From assembly GCF_023008405.1 (NCBI RefSeq), contig NZ_CP095376.1:4116001-4180000 (forward strand): 64,000 bases of DNA, written 5' to 3'. This DNA comes from Amycolatopsis sp. FBCC-B4732. Its GTDB lineage: Bacteria; Actinomycetota; Actinomycetes; Mycobacteriales; Pseudonocardiaceae. Position numbers and translations under genes: made by a program. This document shows, piece after piece, positions 38,582 to 46,918 of the stretch. The number at the start of each line of letters is the position of its first letter. The stretch's first letter is position 1. Under the pieces are notes generated by a model. The model was not told where the DNA came from and did no database searches. It was given only the letters and a program-made list of their open reading frames with translations.

Positions 38582-39034
38582 CTAGCCGAGCGCCTTCTCG
38601 TAGCAGACCGACTCGGGATCGCTTTCGTGCGGCGGGAAGTTCGGCACCCGGCGGTACCCCGCACGCTCGTACAAACGCATCGCCGCCGGCTGGTGGCGGG
38701 CCGTTTCCAGGCGGAGGCGGCGTGCGCCCTGGCCGCGGGCGAGGCGCTCGGACTCCGCCACCAGGGCGCCCGGGACGTCGGTGCCGCGGGCGTCCGGGGC
38801 GACGAACAGGCGCTTCAGCTCGGACACGCCCGGCTCGACCGGTTCGACCGCGCAGCAGCCGATCGCGCGGGGGCCGTCGTGGGCCAGGAGGTAGCGGCTC
38901 GCCGGGTCCAGCGGGTGGGGCCGGGCGTCCGGGGGCAGGTCGTGGACCACGATCAGCTCGGCCGTCATCGCCGTCATCAAAGCGAGCAGCAGCCCGTCGT
39001 CGGCCGGGCACTCCGCGACGGTCGCCACCTTCAC
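38582..39034 (-). CDS. GNAT-family acetyltransferase
   Basis: 150 residues. It shows the GNAT fold with SELKRLFVAPDARGTDVPGA (beta-4 and the acetyl-CoA loop, where R/QxxGxG is altered to ARGTDVPG), LVAESERLARGQGARRLRLE and the terminal motif YERAGYRRVPNF. GTG 39034 overlaps the polymerase stop (GTGA) and has GAAGAAGG upstream. As third gene of the ligase operon it may modify a repair protein, but this is inference from position only. Substrate unknown. Confidence 0.85.
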   Translation of the reverse strand: MKVATVAECPADDGLLLALMTAMTAELIVVHDLPPDARPHPLDPASRYLLAHDGPRAIGCCAVEPVEPGVSELKRLFVAPDARGTDVPGALVAESERLARGQGARRLRLETARHQPAAMRLYERAGYRRVPNFPPHESDPESVCYEKALG

Positions 39035-40035
39035 GCCTTCTTCGCCCGGCTCGGCGCCACGCGCGGCGGCTCGTTGGGCATCTTCGGGTAGACCGGCGGC
39101 CACGGCGCGTCCATCAGCCCGTTCGCCAGGTCCGCTTCGGACATCGCCAGCAGCGGCTCGATCGACTGCGGCCGCTCCCCCGCGCCGGCCCACGGATCCC
39201 CGCGCTCGGCCACGCGCGCGGGCACCGTGCTCAGCGTGAGCTCGTCCGGCTCCACGGTGTCCAGTTCGTCCCAGCCGATCGGCGTGGACACCTGCCCGCC
39301 CACCCGCGGGCGCACGCACCAGGTGCCGAACACGGTCTTGTGCGGCGCGTTCTGGTTGAAGTCGACGAACACGCGCGAGCCGCGTTCCTCCTTCCACCAC
39401 TGCGCGGTGATCTTCTCCGGGTGACGGCGTTCGAGCGCCCGCGCCAGCGCGACCGCCGCGGCCCGCACCTGGAAGCTGTCCCAGCGCGGTTCGAGCAGCA
39501 CGTACAGGTGCAGACCCCGCGAACCGGACGTCTTCAGGTGGCCTTCGATGCCGTGCCCGGCCAAGAACTCCCGGGTCAGCACGGCGGCCTCGCGCAGGTC
39601 GTCGAAACCGATGCCGGGCGACGGATCCAGGTCGATGCGCAGCTCGTCGGCGACCTCCGGCGTGTCCGCCAGGTACGGCCACACGTGGAAGCCGAGGCAG
39701 CCGAGGTTCACCGCCCACAGGATGTGCGCGAGGTCCTTCGCCACCAGCGCGTCGCTCGTCGTGCCGTTCGGCGTCGAGACGACGGTGGTGCTCAGCCACG
39801 GCGGCGCGCCCTTCGGCACGCGTTTCTGGAACCAGTTCTTGCCACCGGCACCGTCCGGGTAGCGCTCCAGCAGCAGCGGGCGCCCGCCGAGCCGGGCCAG
39901 CAGCGGGCCGGAGATCGCGCGGTAGTACTCGACGAGGTCGAGCTTCGTCTCGCCGCGCTCCGGGAAGTAGACCTTGTCCGGGCTGCTGATCTTGACCTCG
40001 ACGCCGTCGACGTCCAGCAGCACCGCCTCGCTCAT
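39031..40035 (-). CDS. LigD-type polymerase/primase domain protein (NHEJ)
   Basis: 334 residues, the stand-alone polymerase domain of LigD (archaeo-eukaryotic primase fold). It includes KISSPDKVYFPERGETKLDL, PLLLERYPDGAGGKNWFQKR, the catalytic ADELRIDLDPSPGIGFDDLR with its DxD pair, LKTSGSRGLHLYVLLEP, and the third Asp in GSRVFVDFNQNAPHKTVFGT. It fills gaps and adds ribonucleotides at double-strand ends during Ku-dependent joining. ATG 40035 overlaps the ligase stop (ATGA). No ku gene lies in the window. Confidence 0.93.
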   Translation of the reverse strand: MSEAVLLDVDGVEVKISSPDKVYFPERGETKLDLVEYYRAISGPLLARLGGRPLLLERYPDGAGGKNWFQKRVPKGAPPWLSTTVVSTPNGTTSDALVAKDLAHILWAVNLGCLGFHVWPYLADTPEVADELRIDLDPSPGIGFDDLREAAVLTREFLAGHGIEGHLKTSGSRGLHLYVLLEPRWDSFQVRAAAVALARALERRHPEKITAQWWKEERGSRVFVDFNQNAPHKTVFGTWCVRPRVGGQVSTPIGWDELDTVEPDELTLSTVPARVAERGDPWAGAGERPQSIEPLLAMSEADLANGLMDAPWPPVYPKMPNEPPRVAPSRAKKA

Positions 40036-41111
40036 CGCGCCTCCCCGAACAGCTTGGCGAGCTCGGCGGGCGGCGCCTCGTCGAGCTGGGCGTACGTGCA
40101 CGACTCCGGCGTGCGGTCGGGCCGGAACCGGACCAGCCGCCCGCCGTGGCGGAACCGGCCGCCCTGCAGGTGCTCGTAGCGGACCTCCGCCACCCATTCG
40201 GGCCGCAGCGGCTCCCAGGAGAGGTCCTTCTGCGGCGCCCAGCGGCTCATCGCGCCCGGCTGCCGGCCGGGCTCGGGTTCGTACTCGGCCCAGGACCGCC
40301 ACGGGTGGTTCTCGAGCGCGTTTTCCCGCAGCGGCGCCAGCTCGTCGACCAGCTCGGCCCGCCGCGCCTTGGTGAAGCTGCTGGCCACGCCGACGTGGTG
40401 CAGCACACCCTCGCCGTCGAACAGCCCCAGCAGCAGCGAACCGACGCCGGCGCCGTCCTTGTGCCAGCGGAACCCGGTCACGACGCAGTCGGCCGTGCGC
40501 TCGTGCTTGACCTTCAGCATCACCCGCTTGTCCTGCTCGTACGGCAGGTCCGCGGGCTTGGCCATGACGCCGTCGAAGCCCGCGCCCTCGAACCGGGTGA
40601 ACCAGTCCTCGGCCTGCGCCGGGTCGTCGCTCAGCGGGGTCAGGTGGACGCGCTGCAGCCCTTCGGCGTCGGTGCGCAGGATGCTCTCCAGCCGCGCGCG
40701 CCGCTCGCGGAACGGCTCGCCGGTGAGGTCGGTGTCGCCGAGGGCGAGCAGGTCGAACGCGACGAAGCTGGCCGGCGTCTCCTCGGCGAGCTTGCGCACG
40801 CGCGAGGCCGCCGGGTGCAGCCGCAGCTGCAGCGCCTCGAAGTCCAGCCCCGCGGGGGTGACCAGCACGATCTCGCCGTCCACGACGCAGCGGGGCGGCA
40901 GCGCGGCGGCCAGCAGCTCGACCAGCTCGGGGAAGTAGCGGGTCAGCGGGCGGTCGTTGCGCGAACCCAGCTCGATCTCGTCGCCGTCGCGGAACACGAC
41001 GCAGCGGAAACCGTCCCACTTGGGCTCGAACAGCAGCCCCGGGTCACGAGGCACCTCGTGCACGGCTTTCGCGAGCATCGGCCGCACCGGCGGCATCACG
41101 GGCAAGTCCAC
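40032..41111 (-). CDS. ligC: ATP-dependent DNA ligase, LigC type
   Basis: 359 residues, close to the usual LigC length. Motif I EPKWDGFR has the adenylated Lys31. Motif III is FVAFDLLALG, motif IV GFDGVMAKPADLPYEQ and motif V VMLKVKHERTADCVV. The OB domain follows with SRWAPQKDLSWEPLRPEWVA and RHGGRLVRFRPDR. It seals nicks, probably with the adjoining polymerase in end joining or base-excision repair. GTG 41111 has no ribosome site, and only 54 bases separate it from the divergent DinB-like gene, suggesting leaderless transcripts. Confidence 0.92.
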   Translation of the reverse strand: MDLPVMPPVRPMLAKAVHEVPRDPGLLFEPKWDGFRCVVFRDGDEIELGSRNDRPLTRYFPELVELLAAALPPRCVVDGEIVLVTPAGLDFEALQLRLHPAASRVRKLAEETPASFVAFDLLALGDTDLTGEPFRERRARLESILRTDAEGLQRVHLTPLSDDPAQAEDWFTRFEGAGFDGVMAKPADLPYEQDKRVMLKVKHERTADCVVTGFRWHKDGAGVGSLLLGLFDGEGVLHHVGVASSFTKARRAELVDELAPLRENALENHPWRSWAEYEPEPGRQPGAMSRWAPQKDLSWEPLRPEWVAEVRYEHLQGGRFRHGGRLVRFRPDRTPESCTYAQLDEAPPAELAKLFGEAR

Positions 41112-41165
41112 CGCGCGAGCTTAAAACACAGGTACGACATTTCTGAGCGTGATACACACTGACTC

Positions 41166-41672
41166 GTGACCACCGAACGCCCAGAACCGCCCCTGACCGG
41201 GGGCGAGCGCGAAATGCTGCGCACCTTCCTCGACTTCCACCGCGCCACCCTCGCGATGAAGTGCGACGGACTGTCCGACGAGGACCTCCGCCGCGCCGCC
41301 AGCCCACCGTCGACGCTGTCGCTGCTCGGCCTGGTCCGGCACATGGCCGAAGTGGAGCGCACCTGGTTCCGGCGCGTGATCAACGCCGAAGACATCCCGC
41401 TGCGGTGGTCGGCCGAAGGCGACTTCCAGGCCGCCTACGACGCGAGCTCCTCGACGCGCGAGGAAGTCTTCGAAGCGTGGCAGACCGAAGTGGAGCACTC
41501 CCGCAAGATCGAAGCGGCGGCCGAGTCGCTCGACGTCACCGGGTACCAGGCCCGCTGGGGCGAGGACGTCTCGCTGCGGCTGGTGATGCTGCACATGATC
41601 CACGAGTACGCCCGCCACAACGGCCACGCGGACTTCATCCGGGAAGCCGTCGACGGCGTCACGGGAGCCTGA
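41166..41672 (+). CDS. DinB/DUF664-family protein
   Basis: 168 residues, four-helix DinB fold. The three metal-binding histidines are expected in LLGLVRHMAEVERTWFRR, RLVMLHMIHEYARHNGHADF (two His) and match the DUF664 pattern well. Members include mycothiol- and bacillithiol-dependent transferases, so a thiol-linked detoxification role is plausible in an actinomycete. GTG 41166 starts almost directly after a TACACA-like promoter element. Its stop shares one base with the next ATG. Confidence 0.87.
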   Translation: MTTERPEPPLTGGEREMLRTFLDFHRATLAMKCDGLSDEDLRRAASPPSTLSLLGLVRHMAEVERTWFRRVINAEDIPLRWSAEGDFQAAYDASSSTREEVFEAWQTEVEHSRKIEAAAESLDVTGYQARWGEDVSLRLVMLHMIHEYARHNGHADFIREAVDGVTGA

Positions 41673-42595
41673 TGGACGTGCTCGCGTGGCTGCTCGACTC
41701 GGACCCGGCGCTGCGCTGGCAGGTCGAGCGCGACCTCGCGGGCACCCCACCCGAGATCTGGGAGGCGACGCGCGCCCGCGTCGCGACGGAAGGGTTCGGC
41801 GCGCGCCTGCTGGCGGCGCAGGACCCCGACGGCCAGTGGGCGGGCGGCGCGTTCTTTCCAGCCGGCTTCCGCGGTGACGAACCGCAACCGTGGACCGCGA
41901 CGACGTGGTCGCTGAACGCCCTGCGCGAATGGGGTCTCGACGCCGCGGTCCTGAGCGGCACGGCCGGGCTGCTGGCCGCGAACAGCCGCTGGGAGTACGA
42001 CGACCTGCCGTATTGGGACGGCGAAGTCGACTGCTGCATCAACGCGTGGACGCTGGCCAACGGCGTGTGGCTGGGCGCGGACGTCGCCGGCATCGCCGAC
42101 TGGTTCGCCCGACACCGGCTGCCGGACGGCGGCTGGAACTGCGAGTGGGTCGAGGGGTCGACGCGCTCGTCCGTCCACTCGACACTCAACTCGCTCAAAG
42201 GCCTGCTGGCGCACGAAACCGCGACCGGTGGCACCGCGGAAACCCGCGAAGCCCGCCGCCTCGGCGAGGAGTACCTCCTGGAACGCGGGCTGTTCCGGCG
42301 GCGGTCGACGGGTGCGCCGCTCGCGCCGTGGGTGCGCGAATTCGGCTACCCGATGCGCTGGCACTACGACGTCCTCAACGCCGCTTCGTACTTCCGCGAC
42401 GCGGGGCGCCCGGACGAGCGGCTGGCGGCGGCGATCGAGCTGATCCGCGCGGCCCGTCAGCCGGACGGCACGTGGCTCCAGCAGCGCACCGACGCCGGCC
42501 GCGTGTGGTTCCCGGTGGACGTCCCGGCCGGGCAGCCGTCGAAGTGGCTGACGTTCTTCGCGACCCGCGTCCTGGACTGGTGGGACGCCCGCTAG
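41672..42595 (+). CDS. Squalene-cyclase-like alpha/alpha-barrel protein
   Basis: 307 residues. Repeated QDPDGQWAGG, HRLPDGGWNCEW and RQPDGTWLQQR are QW-like motifs, with helical pairs between them as in prenyltransferase/terpene-cyclase alpha-alpha toroids. The catalytic DxDD of squalene cyclases is not seen, and the protein is half their length. It is therefore probably not a cyclase, and relatives are annotated hypothetical. It is translationally coupled to the DinB gene (TGATG). Function unknown. Confidence 0.72.
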   Translation: MDVLAWLLDSDPALRWQVERDLAGTPPEIWEATRARVATEGFGARLLAAQDPDGQWAGGAFFPAGFRGDEPQPWTATTWSLNALREWGLDAAVLSGTAGLLAANSRWEYDDLPYWDGEVDCCINAWTLANGVWLGADVAGIADWFARHRLPDGGWNCEWVEGSTRSSVHSTLNSLKGLLAHETATGGTAETREARRLGEEYLLERGLFRRRSTGAPLAPWVREFGYPMRWHYDVLNAASYFRDAGRPDERLAAAIELIRAARQPDGTWLQQRTDAGRVWFPVDVPAGQPSKWLTFFATRVLDWWDAR

Positions 42596-43758
42596 AGCTC
42601 CGCGAGCAGGAGCCCGCTGCGCGGCTTCGGCGTGAAGTAGGTGGCCTTGCGCGGCATCCGGCGGCCCGCCGCGTGCACCGCGAGGACGTCGGCGTGGCTC
42701 ACCGGCGCCAGCAGGACCACCGCGTCGGCGTCCGGCGGCACCGGGCGGCCGTCCGGGAGCGGGTGCGTGCACGGGCCGTCGGGATCGATCCCGAGCGCGT
42801 CGGCGAAGAGGATCCGCTCGACGATCTCGTGGTCGATCACCGGTCCCGGCCCGGCGAAGCCCGTCCGCGGCAGCGGGACCCGCAGCACCGCGTTGCCCGC
42901 GCGTACGACGGCCTCGCCGGTGACCGGCACGGCGTGCTCGTCGTAGCGGACGTCCAGGCCCGCCGCGGACCAGCGCGACACCAGGTCCTCCGGGCCGAAG
43001 CCGGTGCCGGTGAGCACCCGGTGGATCGCGCCGATCCGCAGCGACGGACCCGCGGTGACCAGGGCGAGCAGCCCGCCGTGCCCGGCCGCCGTGGCCGCGG
43101 CCACGCGGTGGTTGCCGTCGGCGACCAGCAGTTCGGCGGCACCGGCCGCGCCGAGCAGGCGGCGCTGCAGCGGCCCGGCGGGCACCACCCACAGGTCGTG
43201 CCGCCGCCCGGCCGCGTCCGAAGTGGACAGATCGGGCAGGCCGAGCGCGCCGCACGCGCGCGTCACCTCTTCGGTCAGCAGCTCGCCGGCGGCGGCCGGG
43301 ACGAGCAGCGCCGCGCTGGTCGCGCAGCCCAGCCCGGCGAGCACGGCGGCCCGCTCGGCGACGACGTCGGGGTAGACGTCCTCGGTGTGCCGGACCCGGG
43401 CGGTGCCCTCGTCGGTCACCGCGGCCGGGTCGACCAGGCAGAGCAGGCCCAGCGCGACACCGTCCGGCCCTTCGATCCGGTACGGCGCGACGACGTCCCG
43501 CACCGGCCGGTAAGCCCGCTTGCGGAGCCGTTCGAGCGCCGCGCGGGCGATCGGCACGGCGGCGGCCAGGTCGAGGCCGCGCGCCAGCGCCGCGGGCGTG
43601 CGCGCGGGGTGCTGCACGGCCAGCAGCGTGTCCCCCGCGCCGGGCTTGGCCAGCGCGTAGGCCACCCGGTCGGGCTCGGCGAACTCGTCGACGTCGGGGC
43701 CGGGGACCTCGTCGCGGACCACCCAGCCCCGGCCGATCGGCCGGATCCAGTCGTTCAT
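42592..43758 (-). CDS. DUF1015-family protein
   Basis: 388 residues of the DUF1015/COG4198 family. Recognisable parts are WIRPIGRGWVVRDEVPGPDV, the central LRIGAIHRVLTG, ELLVADGNHRVAAATAAGHG (the family's DGNHR block) and the C-terminal MPRKATYFTPKPRSGLLLAE (KATYFxPK signature). Bacterial members often lie beside serine/phosphoglycerate pathway genes and have no proven activity. The start is ambiguous: ATG 43758 begins the conserved part, ATG 43767 is nine bases upstream, and neither has a well-spaced ribosome site. The stop overlaps the convergent gene by four bases. Confidence 0.83.
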   Translation of the reverse strand: MNDWIRPIGRGWVVRDEVPGPDVDEFAEPDRVAYALAKPGAGDTLLAVQHPARTPAALARGLDLAAAVPIARAALERLRKRAYRPVRDVVAPYRIEGPDGVALGLLCLVDPAAVTDEGTARVRHTEDVYPDVVAERAAVLAGLGCATSAALLVPAAAGELLTEEVTRACGALGLPDLSTSDAAGRRHDLWVVPAGPLQRRLLGAAGAAELLVADGNHRVAAATAAGHGGLLALVTAGPSLRIGAIHRVLTGTGFGPEDLVSRWSAAGLDVRYDEHAVPVTGEAVVRAGNAVLRVPLPRTGFAGPGPVIDHEIVERILFADALGIDPDGPCTHPLPDGRPVPPDADAVVLLAPVSHADVLAVHAAGRRMPRKATYFTPKPRSGLLLAEL

Positions 43759-43832
43759 CCCTCCCATCTTCCGCGAAGAGGCCGAAGACGGAAATTCACT
43801 GGGTGCGCCGCCCCGTCGATGGAATGCTTAGG

Positions 43833-43845
43833 ACTGCAAAGCAGT
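43833..43845. promoter_or_regulatory. ACTGC-AAA-GCAGT inverted repeat before the MFS gene
   Basis: Five-base perfect arms around AAA lie 39 bases before the MFS start, next to TTGACC. Size and place fit a repressor operator, but its sequence differs from the tetR autoregulatory dyad at 45947, so the cognate protein is uncertain. Confidence 0.4.
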
Positions 43846-43883
43846 TGACCCCGGTCATGACCGTCCCGAGGAGCAGCCCGCCG

Positions 43884-45401
43884 ATGACGACACCCGCCGC
43901 CACCAGCGTGAAGGGGGTCGGCTTCCGATCCGAACGCGGCCCGGTGCTGGTCGCCGTCATGCTCAGCACCGCGCTGGTCGCGCTGGACAGCACGATCATC
44001 GCGACCGCGGTGCCCTCGGTGGTGCGCGACCTCGGCGGGTTTTCGCAGTTCCCGTGGCTGTTCTCGATCTACCTGCTCACCCAGGCCGTCACGGTGCCGC
44101 TCTACGGCAAGTTCGCCGACGTCCTCGGCCGGCGCCCGGTGATGTTCTTCGGGATCGCGGCGTTCCTCGTCGGCTCGGTGCTGTGCGGCGCTGCGTGGAG
44201 CATGCCGGTGCTGATCGCCGCCCGCGCGGTGCAGGGAATCGGCGCGGGCGCGATCCAGCCGATGTCGATGACGATCATCGGCGACCTCTACACGGTGGAG
44301 GAACGCGCCAGGGTGCAGGGCTACGTCGCCAGCGTCTGGGGCGTCGCGTCAGTGGTCGGCCCGACGCTGGGCGGCGTGTTCGCCGAGTACCTGGACTGGC
44401 GGTGGATCTTCTTCGTCAACCTGCCGCTGGGCGCGATCGCCGCGCTGATGCTGCACCGCAACTTCGCCGAGCGGGTGGAGCGCAAGCCGCACAAGGTCGA
44501 CTACACCGGCGCCGCGCTGCTCACCGTCGGCTGCTCGCTGGTGATCCTGGCCCTGCTCGAAGGCGGCGTCGCGTGGGCGTGGGGTTCGCTGCCGAGCGTG
44601 GGGATCTTCGCCGCGGGCGCGGCGCTGCTGGTCGCGTTCGTGCTGGTGGAGAAGCACGCGGCCGAGCCGGTGCTGCCGCTGTGGGTGTTCACCCGGCGGA
44701 CCCTGGTCGGCGGCAACCTGGTCGCGGTCGTGGTCGGCGCGGTCCTGATGGGCCTGACGTCGTACCTGCCGACGTACGCGCAGGGCGTGCTGGGCGCGGG
44801 CGCGCTGGTGGCCGGGTTCGCGGTGGCGGCGCTGACGGTCGGCTGGCCGATCTCGGCGTCCCTGGCCGGCAAGATCTACCTGCGCATCGGCTTCCGCGAC
44901 ACGGCGCTGATCGGCAGCGTGTTCATCATCGCGGGCGGCGTGCTGGTGGCGATGCTCGGCGCGACGTCGTCGATCTGGGCGGCGGCGACCGCGGCGTTCG
45001 TCCTCGGCATCGGCCTCGGCCTGGCGGCGAGCCCGACCCTGGTGGCAATTCAGTCGGTGGTCGGCTGGGACCGCCGCGGCGTGGTGACGGCGACGAACCT
45101 GTTCAGCCGGTCGTTGGGCAGCGCGGTCGGCGCGGCGGTGTTCGGCGCGATCGCCAACGCGACACTGGCTTTCCGGTTCGCGAACCCGCCGGCGGAAGTG
45201 GCGGGCAAGCTGCCGCCGTCGGTGGACGCGACGAGCCTGGTGCTGGGCGGGCACACCGACGACTCCCCGGTGGCGAGGTTCGTCCGGGGCGCGCTGAGCG
45301 ACGCGACCCACTACGTGTTCGTGGGCCTGCTTGCGGTGGCGGTGCTGTCGGTGGTGGCGCTGCTGCTGATGCCGCGCAAGACCGAGCAGCTGGAGTTCTA
45401 G
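43884..45401 (+). CDS. MFS transporter, DHA2 14-helix multidrug efflux
   Basis: 505 residues. LSTALVALDSTIIATAVPSV is motif D1. GKFADVLGRRPVMFFGIAAF is motif A near 70. GVASVVGPTLGGVFAEYLDW is motif C, and RWIFFVNLPLGAIAALML follows as in EmrB/QacA proteins. Helix 14 is near VGLLAVAVLSVVALLLMPRK. ATG 43884 is chosen because GAGGAG lies 10 bases upstream; longer starts read through the promoter. The convergent tetR gene overlaps its end by four bases and probably encodes the repressor. Substrate unknown. Confidence 0.9.
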   Translation: MTTPAATSVKGVGFRSERGPVLVAVMLSTALVALDSTIIATAVPSVVRDLGGFSQFPWLFSIYLLTQAVTVPLYGKFADVLGRRPVMFFGIAAFLVGSVLCGAAWSMPVLIAARAVQGIGAGAIQPMSMTIIGDLYTVEERARVQGYVASVWGVASVVGPTLGGVFAEYLDWRWIFFVNLPLGAIAALMLHRNFAERVERKPHKVDYTGAALLTVGCSLVILALLEGGVAWAWGSLPSVGIFAAGAALLVAFVLVEKHAAEPVLPLWVFTRRTLVGGNLVAVVVGAVLMGLTSYLPTYAQGVLGAGALVAGFAVAALTVGWPISASLAGKIYLRIGFRDTALIGSVFIIAGGVLVAMLGATSSIWAAATAAFVLGIGLGLAASPTLVAIQSVVGWDRRGVVTATNLFSRSLGSAVGAAVFGAIANATLAFRFANPPAEVAGKLPPSVDATSLVLGGHTDDSPVARFVRGALSDATHYVFVGLLAVAVLSVVALLLMPRKTEQLEF

Positions 45402-45937
45402 GCGCGCCCGAGCAGCGCGAGGATCCCCTCGATCGCCTGCTCGAACGGCTCGGTGCTGTCGGCGGCCCTGGCAAGGACGTAACCGCCTTGCAGGGTCGCC
45501 ACGACGGCCGCCGCGGTCGCCGCCGGGTCGAGGCCGCCGTCGTCCTCGGCCACCACCTCGGCGAGCCGGGTGCGCAGCCAGGAGAAGGTCTCTCCGACCG
45601 GCTCCCGGAGGGCGGGCGCGGCCATCACGTCCGGGTCCTGCGTCAGGCGGCCGACCGGGCAGCCCTTCAAAACGTCGCGCTCACGGCGGAGGTACGCCGC
45701 GATGCGCTCGAGCGGCGCGCCGGGCCCGGACAGCTGCGCTTCGGCGGCGGCGCGCATCTCCTCGGCGGTGCGGTCGATGGCCGCGCGCGCCAGCTCCTCC
45801 TTACCGGCGAAGTGGTGGTACATGCTGCCCTGGCCGGCGCCGGCGAGCCGCTGGATGGTCTTCGGGCTGGTCCCGACGTAACCGCGCTCCCACAGCAGCG
45901 TGCGGGTGCTTTCGATGAGACGTTCCCTCGTGTCCAC
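45398..45937 (-). CDS. TetR-family transcriptional regulator
   Basis: 179 residues. The N-terminal HTH is RERLIESTRTLLWERGYVGT, then TIQRLAGAGQGSMYHHFAGK. The ligand-binding half (LERIAAYLRRERDVLKGCPV, GRLTQDPDVMAAPALREPVG) belongs to the TetR_C group with a CPVG motif common in LfrR/YxaF-like regulators of efflux pumps. GTG 45937 is preferred over ATG 45967 because the longer version would read through the operator and TACACT lies just before it, suggesting a leaderless message. It likely represses itself and the convergent MFS gene. Confidence 0.9.
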   Translation of the reverse strand: MDTRERLIESTRTLLWERGYVGTSPKTIQRLAGAGQGSMYHHFAGKEELARAAIDRTAEEMRAAAEAQLSGPGAPLERIAAYLRRERDVLKGCPVGRLTQDPDVMAAPALREPVGETFSWLRTRLAEVVAEDDGGLDPAATAAAVVATLQGGYVLARAADSTEPFEQAIEGILALLGRA

Positions 45938-45946
45938 GAAACTCAG

Positions 45947-45966
45947 TGTACCTACCAGTAGGTACA
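45947..45966. promoter_or_regulatory. TetR autoregulatory dyad
   Basis: TGTACCTAC (45947-45955) and GTAGGTACA (45958-45966) are exact inverted nine-base arms with two bases between. They lie 10 bases upstream of the tetR GTG and overlap its probable -10 TACACT. This is a classic TetR-family operator layout. Confidence 0.8.
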
Positions 45967-46848
45967 TCAGTTCTGCAGCGGCATGAGCTCCGCCTGGAAG
46001 TTCGCCAGGAACTCGTCGAAGTCGCCGTGGCCGGGCCGGATGACGAACTTCGACAGCCCGGCCTCGATGTGCTGCTCCACCAGCCGGCGCGCCTCGGGCC
46101 AGCTCGTCGCCACCAGGTCGGTGACCGGCACGCCGGGACGCCGCTTGGCCGCCGCGGCGATCAGCTCGTCCGGCAGCCCCTTGTCGGCCACGGCCAGGCT
46201 GAGCCCGAAGTGGTCCGCTTCGATCTCCCGGCCCGCCTCCGCCGCGGCTTCCTGGATCGCGATGCGGGCGTCGCGCGCCTGGGCCGGCGTGTGGAAGCTG
46301 CCGAGCCACCCGTCGGCGAGCCGTCCCGTGCGGCGCAGGGCGGCCGGCGCCGCTCCCCCGAGCCAGACGTCGAGCCGCTTGGCCGGGCGCGGCCCGAGGT
46401 GGACGCCGTCGACGTGGAAGAACTCGCCGTCGAAGGAGACTTCGTCCTCTTCGAGCAGCCGCCGCAGCAGGGTCAGCGACTCGTCGAAGACGGCGGCCCG
46501 GCGCCCGGCGGGCACCGGGAAGAGGTCGTGCTCGGCGGCGCGGGCCGGGCGCAGCCCGAAGACCGGCAGCACCCGCTTGGGCGCCAGGCCGGCCAGGGTG
46601 AGCAGCTGCTTCGCGACGAGCACCGGGTGCCGGCCCGGCAGGATCGCCACACCGGTGCCGACCTTGAGCTTCGCGGTCGTCGCGAGCGCGTGCGTCATGC
46701 CGATGAGGGGGTCGACTTCGGGTGAGTAGACGAGTTCCGACAGCCAGAGCGAGTCGACGCCGGCGTCCTCCAGCCGCCGCGCCAGCCCGGCGAACTCGCC
46801 GGGTCCCGTTCCCGCCGCCGGTGCGACGCCCAGCCTGATCTTCAGCAC
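45967..46848 (-). CDS. F420-dependent luciferase-like (LLM) oxidoreductase
   Basis: 293 residues, a (beta/alpha)8 barrel of the luciferase-like monooxygenase superfamily. Signatures are LARRLEDAGVDSLWLSELVY, GMTHALATTAKLKVGTGVAI, LPGRHPVLVAKQLLTLAGLA and VWLGGAAPAALRRTGRLADG. The TIM-barrel sequence type and actinomycete background favour F420 over FMN. It reduces or oxidises an unknown substrate with F420H2. GTG 46848 has GGGGG 5 bases upstream. Its stop touches the tetR operator, so it may terminate just before that promoter. Confidence 0.88.
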   Translation of the reverse strand: MLKIRLGVAPAAGTGPGEFAGLARRLEDAGVDSLWLSELVYSPEVDPLIGMTHALATTAKLKVGTGVAILPGRHPVLVAKQLLTLAGLAPKRVLPVFGLRPARAAEHDLFPVPAGRRAAVFDESLTLLRRLLEEDEVSFDGEFFHVDGVHLGPRPAKRLDVWLGGAAPAALRRTGRLADGWLGSFHTPAQARDARIAIQEAAAEAGREIEADHFGLSLAVADKGLPDELIAAAAKRRPGVPVTDLVATSWPEARRLVEQHIEAGLSKFVIRPGHGDFDEFLANFQAELMPLQN

Positions 46849-46918
46849 ACTGCCCCCTGACGACTCGGCCCCCTCGAATACAACGTCCGTGACGGCACCG
46901 CATTCCGGAGACCGGACT

